In this document: in pieces, positions 9,257 through 17,922 of the stretch
Position numbering within the stretch: position 1 is the stretch's first letter
Layout of the letters: each line of letters opens with the position of its first letter
Assembly: GCF_016522075.1 (NCBI RefSeq)
Contig: NZ_JAEHFW010000001.1
Coordinates: 1,178,001 to 1,242,000, forward strand
Length of the DNA: 64,000 nucleotides
Direction of reading: 5' to 3'
From: Mucilaginibacter segetis
GTDB taxonomy: Bacteria; Bacteroidota; Bacteroidia; Sphingobacteriales; Sphingobacteriaceae
Program-made: the position numbers and the translations under genes
The notes under the pieces: model-generated
Database searches by the model: none
What the model was told of the DNA's origin: nothing
What the model saw: the letters and a program-made list of their open reading frames with translations, nothing else

Positions 9257-11713
9257 ATGAATATTCATGTGAGGAGGTCAGCTTTTATAGCTGCATTTAT
9301 TGTAATTATTAATTGGAGTAATGCAATTAGCCAAATACCCGGAAAAATAAAGGAGAGCGGCCAAATACTATTACCTAATGGTTGGAAACTTAGCCCGGCC
9401 GGGCGTTCGCTGCAACTGGGCGACCTGCCTTTAAATTTGCAGCTTAGTTCATCGGGAAAATACCTTGCAGTAACTAATAACGGGCAAAGCACGCAATCGT
9501 TACAACTTATTGATCCAAAGAACGAGAAAATACTTGATGAGAAGGAATTAGACGTTTCCTGGTATGGTTTAGCCTTTAGTCGTGATGAGAAAAGATTGTA
9601 CGTTTCCGGAGGTAATCAAAATACCATATTAGATTTCGAAATAAAGAACGATAAACTAAAACGGCCCGATACCATAACTTTGGCAGCCCCCTGGCCAAAA
9701 GGAAAAGTGTGTCCAACTGGTATTACAGTTAACAAAGCAAACACTTTATTATACACAGTTACTAAAGAAGATAATAGTGTTTATATAATTGATCTTAACT
9801 CCCGCGAGATACTTAACAAAATACAATTAGCAGATATTGCTTACAGTTGTGTGCTTTCGCCTGATGAAAAGCTGTTGTATATATCTTTATGGGGTGGCAA
9901 TGAGGTAGATATATTAGATACGCGGTCGCAAAGTATTATAGCGAATATAAAAACAGGTAGTCACCCAAACGAATTATTATTAAACCATAAGGGTAGCCTG
10001 TTATATGTTGCTAATGCTAATGATAATTCGGTATCAGTTATTAATACAGCTACTAATAAGGTGATAGAAACATTAGCCGCCTCATTATATCCTACTAACT
10101 TAACAGGCTCTACTACTAATGGGTTAGCGTTATCATCTGATGAAAAAACACTTTACATTGCTAATGCAGATAATAATTGTTTGGCGGTGTTTGATGTTTC
10201 AGTAATGGGGAACAGTAAAAGTATGGGTTTTATACCCGTGGGTTGGTATCCTACAAATGTGAAGGCGATAGGTGATAAAATTTTAGTTAGTAATGGCAAG
10301 GGGTTTACATCAATGGCTAATCCTGAAGGTCCGCAACCTATTTCCAAGAAGGATAATAGCGGTTATCAAACCGGGAGCTCAGCGAATAGCAGACTGCAAT
10401 ATATAGCCGGGCTTTTTAAGGGAACATTATCACTTATAGATGTACCAACTGCAGATCAGCTTAAATTTTATACCAGGCAGGTATATGCTAATACACCTTT
10501 TAATAACAAAAAAGTAGCATTAGCCGACGGCGAGAATGGTAATCCAATTCCGCGTAAAGCGGGTGAATTCTCACCTATAAAACATGTGTTTTATATTATA
10601 AAAGAAAATCGGACGTATGACCAGGTTTTAGGTGATATAGATAAAGGAAATGGCGACAAGTCACTTTGCATATTCGGTGAACATATTACGCCTAACCAAC
10701 ATGCTATAGCTAATAATTATGTTTTGCTCGATAATTTTTATGTTGATGCAGAGGTAAGTGCCGACGGGCATAATTGGAGTACAGCCGCTTATGCAACAGA
10801 TGTTATAGAGAAAACGTGGCCAACCAGTTATGGTAAAAGGGGAGGTAGTACCAGTTACGAAGGGGGGAGGCATGCAACCTATCCACGCGATGGGTTTATA
10901 TGGGATTACTGCAAACGTGCCGGTGTAAGCTACCGCAGTTATGGTGAGTTTGGCGAATATGATAATGCACATATTAAATCATTGGTAGGCCATATGAGTC
11001 CTCATTCTCCGGGGTTTAATCTGGACATACTTGATCAGGTAAGGGCGGATGCATGGGAGCATGATTTTGATTCGTTGTTGACCGTTAATGCCGTGCCGCA
11101 GTTAAGTACGATACGGATCTCAAATGACCACACCAGCGGGCAAAAAAAAGGTAAAATATCCCCTATGGCAGCTGTGGCTGATAATGATCTGGCCGTAGGC
11201 AGAATTATTGAACATCTGTCAAAAAGCCCTGTTTGGAAAGAATCAGTAGTGTTTATTTTAGAGGATGATGCCCAAAACGGCCCGGATCATATTGATGCAC
11301 ACCGATCGCCAGTATATGTAATTGGTCCTTATGTGAAACGTAATGCAGTAGTTCACAGTATGTATTCCACATCGGGTGTTTTACGTACCATTGAACTGAT
11401 TTTGGGCTTGCCGCCTATGAGCCAGTATGATGCTGCAGCTATGCCTTTATACGAGTGTTTTACTAATAAAGCAGATTTGTCACCTTATCAATTAAAACCA
11501 GCTCAGGTAAATTTGAATGAACGGAATGTAGCTACAAACAGAAGCAGCAAAATATCCGAAAAGTTTGACTTAAGTAAAGAAGACGAAGCACCTGATCTGA
11601 CCTTGAACGAGGTTATATGGAAATCAATAAAAGGAGAAAATGCAGTAATGCCTGCACCTAAACGCAGTGCATTTGTAATACTGGAAAAGAAAAAGAAAGA
11701 TGATGATGACTAA
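9257..11713 (+). CDS. YncE-like beta-propeller fused to a phosphoesterase (PF04185-like) domain
   Basis: The first 400 or so residues form a beta-propeller of YVTN/YncE type (LLYVANANDNSVSVINTATN is one clear repeat). The C-terminal 350 residues form an alkaline-phosphatase-superfamily phosphoesterase: the FYIIKENRTYDQVLGD motif, the DGHNWSTAAYATD segment and the late metal-ligand block DHIDAHRSPVYVIGPYVKR resemble bacterial acid phosphatase/phospholipase C enzymes. I start it at ATG 9257, which gives a signal peptide (AFIAAFIVIINWSNAIS); longer starts would overlap the previous gene. The last residues are an odd Lys/Asp run (EKKKKDDDD). It is the last gene of the FecR-SusCD operon, followed by a terminator, and is the best clue that this locus handles phosphoesters. 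Confidence 0.88.
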   Translation: MNIHVRRSAFIAAFIVIINWSNAISQIPGKIKESGQILLPNGWKLSPAGRSLQLGDLPLNLQLSSSGKYLAVTNNGQSTQSLQLIDPKNEKILDEKELDVSWYGLAFSRDEKRLYVSGGNQNTILDFEIKNDKLKRPDTITLAAPWPKGKVCPTGITVNKANTLLYTVTKEDNSVYIIDLNSREILNKIQLADIAYSCVLSPDEKLLYISLWGGNEVDILDTRSQSIIANIKTGSHPNELLLNHKGSLLYVANANDNSVSVINTATNKVIETLAASLYPTNLTGSTTNGLALSSDEKTLYIANADNNCLAVFDVSVMGNSKSMGFIPVGWYPTNVKAIGDKILVSNGKGFTSMANPEGPQPISKKDNSGYQTGSSANSRLQYIAGLFKGTLSLIDVPTADQLKFYTRQVYANTPFNNKKVALADGENGNPIPRKAGEFSPIKHVFYIIKENRTYDQVLGDIDKGNGDKSLCIFGEHITPNQHAIANNYVLLDNFYVDAEVSADGHNWSTAAYATDVIEKTWPTSYGKRGGSTSYEGGRHATYPRDGFIWDYCKRAGVSYRSYGEFGEYDNAHIKSLVGHMSPHSPGFNLDILDQVRADAWEHDFDSLLTVNAVPQLSTIRISNDHTSGQKKGKISPMAAVADNDLAVGRIIEHLSKSPVWKESVVFILEDDAQNGPDHIDAHRSPVYVIGPYVKRNAVVHSMYSTSGVLRTIELILGLPPMSQYDAAAMPLYECFTNKADLSPYQLKPAQVNLNERNVATNRSSKISEKFDLSKEDEAPDLTLNEVIWKSIKGENAVMPAPKRSAFVILEKKKKDDDD

Positions 11714-11756
11714 AAACTGATCTTCTAATAATCGTTTACGTGTACTTAAATTTAGG

Positions 11757-11787
11757 CGGCGGATAAATTTTATCCGTCGTTTTTTTT
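11757..11787 (+). terminator. Rho-independent terminator of the FecR-SusCD operon
   Basis: A 10-bp stem (11757-11766 with 11770-11779, one G-T pair) is followed by eight T residues. It begins 44 bp after the stop of the propeller-phosphoesterase gene. Confidence 0.85.
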
Positions 11788-11874
11788 AATAAGGGAATTT
11801 TTTCTAACACAAACGTCTCCCAAATTTTGGCTAATTCTCAGCCAAGTGTCATAAATACACTAACATTATAAAAT

Positions 11875-11920
11875 AAATGTAAACTGAGTTGACAATATTG
11901 GTCAACTCAGTTTACATTTG
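11875..11920 (+). promoter_or_regulatory. Promoter embedded in a perfect 19-bp inverted repeat (probable MarR operator)
   Basis: The arms 11875-11893 and 11901-11919 are perfect reverse complements around a 7-nt spacer. Each arm contains the block GTAAAC-TGA-GTTGAC (11879-11893, and its complement at 11901-11915). The same sequence holds a consensus Bacteroidota promoter: TTG at 11889-11891, a 21-nt spacer and TACATTTG (TAnnTTTG) at 11913-11920. Any protein bound to the dyad would cover the promoter. The same half-site recurs in front of the marR-type gene downstream. Confidence 0.8.
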
Positions 11921-11940
11921 CAGTGTTATTTGAAAAGGAC

Positions 11941-12288
11941 ATGAAAACGATAGACTTATCACAACCAGGCATAAATAATCTGTTCAGAAGAGCAGATGGC
12001 GATCGTCATAATATAAGCGCAACATCTAGCTACAATAAAGTATTTGGCTATAATAAGCAATCAAATACGCAGGAAGCTAATGCTCAGATTGTAAAAAAAG
12101 CCGTGAGATATGTTATTGATGCGGTTGGCGAAGGTATTAAACAAAATTTGTTGGGCTACGACATTAACATAGACTTTTTAACCTTAACGCTGCGCAGCTA
12201 TTTGTATACAGGTGCAAAATCCGCAAAATATTTTGTAACGAAACACCTGCCTGCTGCATCCACTGCTAATAATAATTTATCTGAATAA
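11941..12288 (+). CDS. Hypothetical protein, 115 aa, first gene behind the palindromic promoter
   Basis: I do not recognise this protein. The start is the ATG at 11941; an in-frame GTG at 11923 lies too close to the predicted transcription start. It has no signal peptide or membrane helix. The first 40 residues are polar and probably flexible (SATSSYNKVFGYNKQSN). The remainder is predicted helical (QIVKKAVRYVIDAVGEGI, DFLTLTLRSYLYTGAKSAKYFV). The DUF5686 gene begins 25 bp downstream, so both are expressed from the palindromic promoter and their functions may be linked. Confidence 0.7.
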   Translation: MKTIDLSQPGINNLFRRADGDRHNISATSSYNKVFGYNKQSNTQEANAQIVKKAVRYVIDAVGEGIKQNLLGYDINIDFLTLTLRSYLYTGAKSAKYFVTKHLPAASTANNNLSE

Positions 12289-12313
12289 AAATTTATACAT
12301 CACAATTAATAAA

Positions 12314-14884
12314 ATGAAAAAGATATTAAATAAAATATTTACTAAAGGCACTTTAATTTGGCTTTTAGTATTCACTTCTTTTACTGCTGTATATGCTCAA
12401 AGCACTACGGTAAAAGGCGTAGTAAAAGACGCTAAAACACATGAGGCGATGTCTTATGTTACGGTAGCATTTCTTAACAGTTCAATAGGTGTCAGTACCG
12501 ATGCGCAGGGACGTTTCTCCTTAACCACAACTGGCAATTATAATCAAATTAATGCCTCCTTTATAGGTTATAAGTCGGTTACAAAAGATGTTGTTCCTGG
12601 TAAAGATCAAGTGATTAATATTGTCCTGACTGAAAACAGCCATACATTAAGTGAAGTTGTTATTAAATCGGGCAAAAAGAAAAAATATACCAATAAAAAT
12701 AATCCTGCCGTTGAATTGATACGCCAGGTTATAGCACATAAAAGCCAAAATCAGCTCGAAAATTATAGCTACGTTGAATATAACCAGTATGAACGGATGA
12801 TCTTCTCACTAAGCAATCTTTCGGATAATTTTAAAAACAAACGCATATTCAAAAACTACCAGTTTCTTTTTCGCGAGCAGGATTCAACCGCAATAGGTGG
12901 TAAAACACTGTTGCCTTTGTATATGGAAGAAAAACTTTCTGACAATTATTACCGTAAAGCTCCGTATGCTAAAAAGCAGGTTATTGAAGCGAACAAACAG
13001 GTTAAATACGACGCAAACTTCATCGATAATGAGGGATTAACAACTTACTTTAACCGCATGTACCAAGATATAAATATCTATGATAACAATGTATCGTTAT
13101 TAAGTAACCAGTTATTAAGCCCTATTGCCGATCACTCGCCAGACTATTACAAGTTTTTTATAACAGACACACTTAAAGATCAGTCACCAAACCTTATTGA
13201 GTTAAGCTTTACACCACGTAACACTAACGGTTTACTGTTTGAAGGTAAAATATACATCACTATGGATGGCAATTATGCTGTTCAAAATGCAGACCTGACT
13301 GTAAACAAAAATATCAACCTTAATTTTGTAAGGCAAATGCATGCCGATCTGGCTTTTGAAAAGAATACAGACGGCAGATATCATTTAAGCCAAAGCGATC
13401 TAAAAATAGAATTTGCTATCAACAAAAAGAAGGGTGGTGGCGTATTTGGTGAACGTTTAGTTACCGTAAACAATTTTGCAGTAAACAAACCCCGTATGAG
13501 CGAAACATACGATGGTCCTCCTTTAGTATATGCTTCTAATTCACAAAGCAAAGATGATCGTTATTGGTTAAACAGCCGTCCCGACACATTGGATCAGGTT
13601 GCTGCAGATCTTTATAAAAACATTGATAGCCTGCAAACCATCCCATCGTTTAAACGCACTATGGATATAGCTACATTGGTGTTAGCCGGATACAAAAATT
13701 ATGGTGCATTTGAAGTAGGCCCGGCAAATACATTTTACAGCTTTAACCCTGTAGAGGGTTTCCGTGGAAGGATAGGGGGGCGTACAACTCCTCAGCTAAG
13801 CAAACGGTATTATTTTGAAACCTATGGTGCCTACGGAACAAAGGACGAAAAATTCAAATATTTCATGAGTTCAACTTACTCGCTTAATAATAAATCCATT
13901 TATTCTTTTCCGCAAAACTATGTAAGAGCAAGTTTTCAGCACGATACAAAAATTCCTGGTCAGGAGTTGCAATTTGTGCAGGAGAGCAATTTCTTGTTGT
14001 CATTTAAACGTGGAGACAACGATGTATGGCTTTACAATGATATTTTCCGGTTAGATTATGTGCACGAATTTAGCAATCACTTTTCATACGCATTAGGGTT
14101 TAAAAAATGGAATCAAAGCCCGGCAGGTGCGTTGCAGTTTCAAAACCTGCTGCCAAACGGAACTTTAAATGATGTTAACCTCATCCATACTACCGAGCTA
14201 TCCGCTCAGGTAAGATGGGCCCCTCACGAAAAGTTTTATCAGGGTAAATTGTACCGCACTCCAATACCTGACAAATATCCCATATTTACGCTAAATTACA
14301 GCCAGGGTGTTAAAGGTTTATTAGGTGGCGATTATAATTATCAAAACGTTACAGCTAATATTACCAAAAGGTTTTACCTGTCACAGTTAGGGTTTACTGA
14401 TGTGTTTACCGAGGGTGGTTATATATTTGGTAAAGTACCCTTCCCGTTATTGGATATACACCACGCCAACCAAACTTATGCTTTTCAACTCCAATCCTAT
14501 AACTTGATGAATTTTCAGGAGTTTGTGAGCGACCATTATGCAAGCATCACTATTGATCATAACTTTAACGGGTTCTTATTCAATCGCATACCCTTATTAA
14601 GGAAGCTTAAGTTACGTGAGATCATCGACTTTAAAAGTTTATGGGGTGGTGTAAGAACAGAGAATAACCCTGCTAACGATGCTTCTTTACTGCGTTTCCC
14701 AACTGATTTGGGAGGAGGTGCCGGTACTTACGCTTTAAGTGCAAAACCTTATATGGAAGGTAGTATTGGTGTAGGTAATATATTTAAACTAATACGTGTA
14801 GATTTGGTGAAACGTTTTACCTATCTGGACCACCCCGGTGCACCGGAGTGGGGCATCCGTACTTTAGTAAAATTTGATTTTTAA
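12314..14884 (+). CDS. DUF5686 / carboxypeptidase-regulatory-like outer-membrane protein (paralog 1)
   Basis: Domains: signal peptide (ending FTAVYAQS), a carboxypeptidase-regulatory-like domain at about 33-110 (VKGVVKDAKTHEAMSYVTVA), a link with the conserved NPAVELIRQVIAHK segment at about 135-150, and a large C-terminal region ending YLDHPGAPEWGIRTLVKFDF. A terminal Phe and many alternating strands indicate an outer-membrane beta-barrel. It is clearly paralogous along its length to the minus-strand protein at 28828-31377, including the same C-terminal block. It shares a promoter with the small gene upstream, and a MarR gene follows after 47 bp. Function is unknown; a surface or outer-membrane biogenesis role is inferred. 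Confidence 0.88.
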   Translation: MKKILNKIFTKGTLIWLLVFTSFTAVYAQSTTVKGVVKDAKTHEAMSYVTVAFLNSSIGVSTDAQGRFSLTTTGNYNQINASFIGYKSVTKDVVPGKDQVINIVLTENSHTLSEVVIKSGKKKKYTNKNNPAVELIRQVIAHKSQNQLENYSYVEYNQYERMIFSLSNLSDNFKNKRIFKNYQFLFREQDSTAIGGKTLLPLYMEEKLSDNYYRKAPYAKKQVIEANKQVKYDANFIDNEGLTTYFNRMYQDINIYDNNVSLLSNQLLSPIADHSPDYYKFFITDTLKDQSPNLIELSFTPRNTNGLLFEGKIYITMDGNYAVQNADLTVNKNINLNFVRQMHADLAFEKNTDGRYHLSQSDLKIEFAINKKKGGGVFGERLVTVNNFAVNKPRMSETYDGPPLVYASNSQSKDDRYWLNSRPDTLDQVAADLYKNIDSLQTIPSFKRTMDIATLVLAGYKNYGAFEVGPANTFYSFNPVEGFRGRIGGRTTPQLSKRYYFETYGAYGTKDEKFKYFMSSTYSLNNKSIYSFPQNYVRASFQHDTKIPGQELQFVQESNFLLSFKRGDNDVWLYNDIFRLDYVHEFSNHFSYALGFKKWNQSPAGALQFQNLLPNGTLNDVNLIHTTELSAQVRWAPHEKFYQGKLYRTPIPDKYPIFTLNYSQGVKGLLGGDYNYQNVTANITKRFYLSQLGFTDVFTEGGYIFGKVPFPLLDIHHANQTYAFQLQSYNLMNFQEFVSDHYASITIDHNFNGFLFNRIPLLRKLKLREIIDFKSLWGGVRTENNPANDASLLRFPTDLGGGAGTYALSAKPYMEGSIGVGNIFKLIRVDLVKRFTYLDHPGAPEWGIRTLVKFDF

Positions 14885-14914
14885 TTGTAAATTCGTAAAC
14901 CAGGTTGACCTTTG
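14885..14914 (+). promoter_or_regulatory. marR-type gene promoter with a single GTAAAC-N3-GTTGAC operator half
   Basis: TTG at 14885-14887 and GACCTTTG at 14907-14914 (one mismatch to TAnnTTTG) are 19 nt apart, as in Bacteroidota promoters. GTAAAC-CAG-GTTGAC at 14895-14909 lies between and over them and repeats the arm of the palindrome at 11875-11919. This implies autoregulation. Confidence 0.6.
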
Positions 14915-14931
14915 CCTGTTAGTTATATAGT

Positions 14932-15405
14932 ATGGAAAGTAACAATTGCATAAGAAGTGAGGATTCAAAGCGTATTACCTGTAAACTGGTATACCTTTTA
15001 AAAAGATCCATTGATGAGTGGAGTATGAAAAAATTATGCCGCTTAAATAATCCGGACTTTAATAATGCCCATGTGCCTTTATTTATGAGCATCGGCACAA
15101 CCGGGATCTCAAATAATGAGTTGGCATCTAAATTAAATATAACCAAGCAGGCGGCCAGCAAAATAGTTAAGGAGCTGGAAGCTAAGAATATGGTAAAAAG
15201 CGAAAAAAGCCCGGATGATGCAAGGGCAGTAATGCTTTACCTGACTCCGGAAGGCGAAAAGTTTTACTATCATTTAAAAGATCAGGTTGAGCATTTGGAA
15301 ATGGAATATAAAAAGGTAGTAGGCACAAAAAACTACGAAACAGCAATAGATGTAATGCTGAAGCTTGTTAAGTTTCACGAAGACTATAATTGTGCAGGAC
15401 AATAA
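14932..15405 (+). CDS. MarR-family winged-helix transcriptional regulator
   Basis: At 157 residues it has the length and layout of MarR: N-terminal dimerisation helix (VYLLKRSIDEWSMKKL), a winged helix-turn-helix at about 63-98 (ISNNELASKLNITKQAASKI, then VKELEAKNMVKSE), the wing (SPDDARAVMLYLTPEG), and a C-terminal dimerisation helix. Such proteins usually repress a neighbouring gene and themselves and let go on binding a small phenolic or on Cys oxidation. Cysteines occur near both ends (CIRSEDSKR, CRLNN, NCAGQ), so redox sensing is possible but unproven. Its likely operators are described at 11875-11920 and 14895-14909. A terminator follows its stop codon. Confidence 0.93.
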   Translation: MESNNCIRSEDSKRITCKLVYLLKRSIDEWSMKKLCRLNNPDFNNAHVPLFMSIGTTGISNNELASKLNITKQAASKIVKELEAKNMVKSEKSPDDARAVMLYLTPEGEKFYYHLKDQVEHLEMEYKKVVGTKNYETAIDVMLKLVKFHEDYNCAGQ

Positions 15406-15424
15406 TAAGTGCGGCACTACGCTA

Positions 15425-15458
15425 AAAAAGGACCTTGTAATTTTACAAGGTCTTTTTT
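15425..15458 (+). terminator. Rho-independent terminator after the MarR gene
   Basis: A stem pairs 15431-15440 with 15443-15452, flanked by A6 upstream and T6 downstream, which also pair. It separates the MarR gene from the Crp/Fnr gene. Confidence 0.88.
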
Positions 15459-15488
15459 ATTATACTTGTAATTTAATTGTGCATCAAT

Positions 15489-16070
15489 ATGGATTATAGC
15501 CTCATTTTATCCAATATAACCAAACACATTAATCTTTATAAAGAGGAAGAGGAGTATTTTATATCCTTATTGCACTATAAAAGGGTAAAGAAGAGACAGT
15601 ACTTGTTAGAAGAAGGGGAGGTTAACACTAAGCTTACTTTTGTAACGCAGGGATGCCTGCGTAGTTATGCCGTTGATAAAAACGGCGGAGAACATGTATT
15701 GCAATTCGCGCCTCCAAACTGGTGGATAGTAGATATGCGCAGTTTTATTAAACAGGAACCCGCAAGGCTTAATATCGACGCTATTGAGGACAGCGAGGTG
15801 ATTTATATCATGAAAACCGATATGGATGAATTACAGATACAGGTTCCTAAATTTGAACGCTTTGGTCGTATCCTTGCCCAAAATGCAATGGCCAGTTATC
15901 AGCACCGCCAAATTGATAACGTAACCCTTAGTGCAATTGAAAGATACACCAGTTTCTGTCATTTGTATCCGTCTTTAATACTTACCCTTCCGCAAAAGCA
16001 GGTTGCCTCTTATATTGGGGTCACGCCGGAATTTTTAAGCAAGATGCTTAATACGGTTGTAATTAAATGA
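15489..16070 (+). CDS. Crp/Fnr-family transcriptional regulator
   Basis: The 193-residue protein has an N-terminal cyclic-nucleotide-binding-like beta-roll (LLEEGEVNTKLTFVTQGCLR, QFAPPNWWIVDMRSF), a long dimerisation helix, and a C-terminal helix-turn-helix (LPQKQVASYIGVTPEFLSKM). The phosphate-binding cassette of true CRP is not evident, so the ligand is unknown. I start at ATG 15489; an in-frame TTG at 15477 would add four residues. Paired FNR-like operators (TTAAT-N4-ATTAA) lie 19-32 bp after its stop codon, upstream of the pirin genes, and upstream of the dioxygenase operon at 19286, making this protein the obvious candidate to bind them. Its own promoter shows no such site. Confidence 0.93.
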   Translation: MDYSLILSNITKHINLYKEEEEYFISLLHYKRVKKRQYLLEEGEVNTKLTFVTQGCLRSYAVDKNGGEHVLQFAPPNWWIVDMRSFIKQEPARLNIDAIEDSEVIYIMKTDMDELQIQVPKFERFGRILAQNAMASYQHRQIDNVTLSAIERYTSFCHLYPSLILTLPQKQVASYIGVTPEFLSKMLNTVVIK

Positions 16071-16088
16071 TCCGTGAAAAGCAATTTC

Positions 16089-16155
16089 CTAATGTAGATT
16101 AAGCGTTCGTCTTAATCTACATTAACTCTCCCTTGGCTGTGTTATCGTAATTTTG
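16089..16155 (+). promoter_or_regulatory. Pirin-operon promoter with two FNR-like operators 23 bp apart
   Basis: Operator 1 (16089-16102) is CTAAT-GTAG-ATTAA and operator 2 (16112-16125) is TTAAT-CTAC-ATTAA. Together they also form a 14-bp perfect inverted repeat (16090-16103 with 16111-16124). The -7 element TAATTTTG (16148-16155) fits TAnnTTTG exactly, but no TTG lies at -33. Operator 2 is centred 29.5 bp before the -7 element, close to -41.5 from the expected transcription start, where a class II activator of the CRP type binds. Confidence 0.78.
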
Positions 16156-16179
16156 AATTATCAACAAGGAGATCAAAAA

Positions 16180-17049
16180 ATGAAAAAAGCTATAGAAAAA
16201 ATAATTCCAAGGCCTTTAAGGCCGGGTATGGTTGGCGACGGTTTTCGCGTGTATAATATGATACCCGGAGCCGGAATTTCACAACAACGTATCAGTCCGT
16301 TTTTAATGCTGGATTTTAATGCTGAATATGACTTTGGTCCTTCCGATCATTTAAGAGGGGTTGATGTTCATCCGCATAAAGGTTTTGAAACGGTTACTAT
16401 TGCTTACAAAGGCAGCGTAGCGCATCATGATAGTACAGGCAATAGCGGAGTGATTAATCCTGGTGATGTTCAATGGATGACTGCCGGGGCCGGGATTTTG
16501 CATAAGGAATACCACGAACAGGAATTCTCTAAAAAAGGCGGACCGTTTGAAATGGTACAGCTTTGGGTAAATCTGCCTAAAAAAGATAAATCTACTCCTG
16601 CAAATTATCAGCCCATTACCGCTCAGCAAATGGGTAAGGTTACTTTACCGGACAAGGCAGGTATAGTAAACGTAATAGCAGGTGATTTTAATAATATTAA
16701 AGGCCCTGCGAAGACCTTTACCGCAATTAATCTATTTGATATAAAGTTGAACGAGAATGGCGAAACCAATTTTACAGTTCCTGCTCATCATAATACGGCT
16801 TTATTAGTTATAAATGGAAATGTACACATAAATGGTGAACAAGCTGATGAGCATAGCTTTGTTTTGTTTGGCAATACTGGTGAGGATATACACATAAAGG
16901 CATCAACTAATGCTGTAGTGTTATTGTTAAGCGGAGAGCCAATTAATGAGCCTATTGCAAGTTACGGCCCGTTTGTAATGAACACCCAGCAGGAAATTAT
17001 GGAAGCCATACAGGAATTTCAGTCCGGTAAATATGGTGTATTAAATTAA
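16180..17049 (+). CDS. Pirin-family protein (first of a tandem pair)
   Basis: Pirins are bicupin metalloproteins; some bacterial members have quercetin 2,3-dioxygenase activity. The N-terminal cupin shows the metal-ligand block VDVHPHKGFETVT with a further His in GSVAHHDSTG and Glu in ILHKEYHEQE. The C-terminal pirin domain ends LLLSGEPINEPIASYGPFVM, a family hallmark. The ATG at 16180 is preceded by a strong Shine-Dalgarno (AAGGAGAT, 16166-16173), rare in this window, and is preferred over the upstream TTG at 16153, which lies inside the -7 element. The second pirin follows after 13 bp. Twin Crp/Fnr-type operators lie upstream. Confidence 0.94.
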   Translation: MKKAIEKIIPRPLRPGMVGDGFRVYNMIPGAGISQQRISPFLMLDFNAEYDFGPSDHLRGVDVHPHKGFETVTIAYKGSVAHHDSTGNSGVINPGDVQWMTAGAGILHKEYHEQEFSKKGGPFEMVQLWVNLPKKDKSTPANYQPITAQQMGKVTLPDKAGIVNVIAGDFNNIKGPAKTFTAINLFDIKLNENGETNFTVPAHHNTALLVINGNVHINGEQADEHSFVLFGNTGEDIHIKASTNAVVLLLSGEPINEPIASYGPFVMNTQQEIMEAIQEFQSGKYGVLN

Positions 17050-17062
17050 TAATAATCACATC

Positions 17063-17917
17063 ATGAAGAAGAAGATCGCCCACATCCTATATGGGCGGGA
17101 GAAACAAATTACGAAGGAAGAAAGTGTGAGGCAGCCTCTGCCTCACATGGAATTCCGTTTTGCCAATCCCTTTATTGTGCTGCACCACATGCCCCCAAAG
17201 CAAATTGAGCCGGGGCAGAAATTAAGAATACACCCGCATCCGCATCGTGGGTTTGCGCCGGTTACTTTTATGTTACAAGGTGAAGGCTATCATAAAGACA
17301 GCGCTGGCCATAGCGAAACAATAAAGGCAGGTGATGTGCAATGGATGTTTGCCGGCAAGGGTATTTTACATAGCGAAGGCCCAACCGGAAATATACTAAG
17401 AGACGGTGGGACGCAGGAATTAATACAACTTTGGGTAAATGTGCCCGCAGCAAATAAAGGAGATGGACCAACTTACCAGTCTGTTACAAAAGAAGTACAA
17501 CCTCGTGTTTTGGAGCAGGATGGGGTTGATATGCGTTTAGCAAGCGGAATATATGAGGATAAAAATGGCCCCTTGTTTACTTATACACCGGTCATTTCCA
17601 TAATAGGTACAGTAAAAAAGGGCAAACAGGTGCAGTTTGCCGCTACTCCGGGTTATTGGACGTTGTTATATATAGCTAAAGGCCGGGCATGTATCAACCA
17701 GGAAAGTATTGAGCATTATAATCTTATTGTTTTTGAAAAGGATAACGAAGAGATTGTGTTAACAGCTGAAGAAGATATACAATTACTTTTCCTCTCTGCC
17801 GAGCCAATAAACGAGCCCGTTGCAGCTAAAGATAACTTTGTGATGAACACTGCTGCCGAAATTCAGCAGGCTATAGCTGATGCTGAAAGTGGTCTGTTTG
17901 GTAGCCTGGATTTTTAA
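17063..17917 (+). CDS. Pirin-family protein (second of a tandem pair)
   Basis: This 284-residue bicupin is only distantly similar to its neighbour but has the same architecture: ligand block RIHPHPHRGFAPVTFML, then HKDSAGHSETIKAGDVQWM and GKGILHSEGP in the first cupin, and the signature LFLSAEPINEPVAAKDNFVM near the C-terminus. It is co-transcribed with the first pirin (13-bp gap). Two diverged pirins suggest different substrates or a heteromer. Its stop lies 5 bp before the stop of the convergent DAC-like gene. Confidence 0.93.
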   Translation: MKKKIAHILYGREKQITKEESVRQPLPHMEFRFANPFIVLHHMPPKQIEPGQKLRIHPHPHRGFAPVTFMLQGEGYHKDSAGHSETIKAGDVQWMFAGKGILHSEGPTGNILRDGGTQELIQLWVNVPAANKGDGPTYQSVTKEVQPRVLEQDGVDMRLASGIYEDKNGPLFTYTPVISIIGTVKKGKQVQFAATPGYWTLLYIAKGRACINQESIEHYNLIVFEKDNEEIVLTAEEDIQLLFLSAEPINEPVAAKDNFVMNTAAEIQQAIADAESGLFGSLDF

Positions 17918-17922
17918 TGGTT

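Noticed and set aside
11827..11845. Short repeat TTGGCT...AGCCAA upstream of the large palindrome
   Set aside because: Only 6 bp with a 7-nt loop; too common to support a function on its own.
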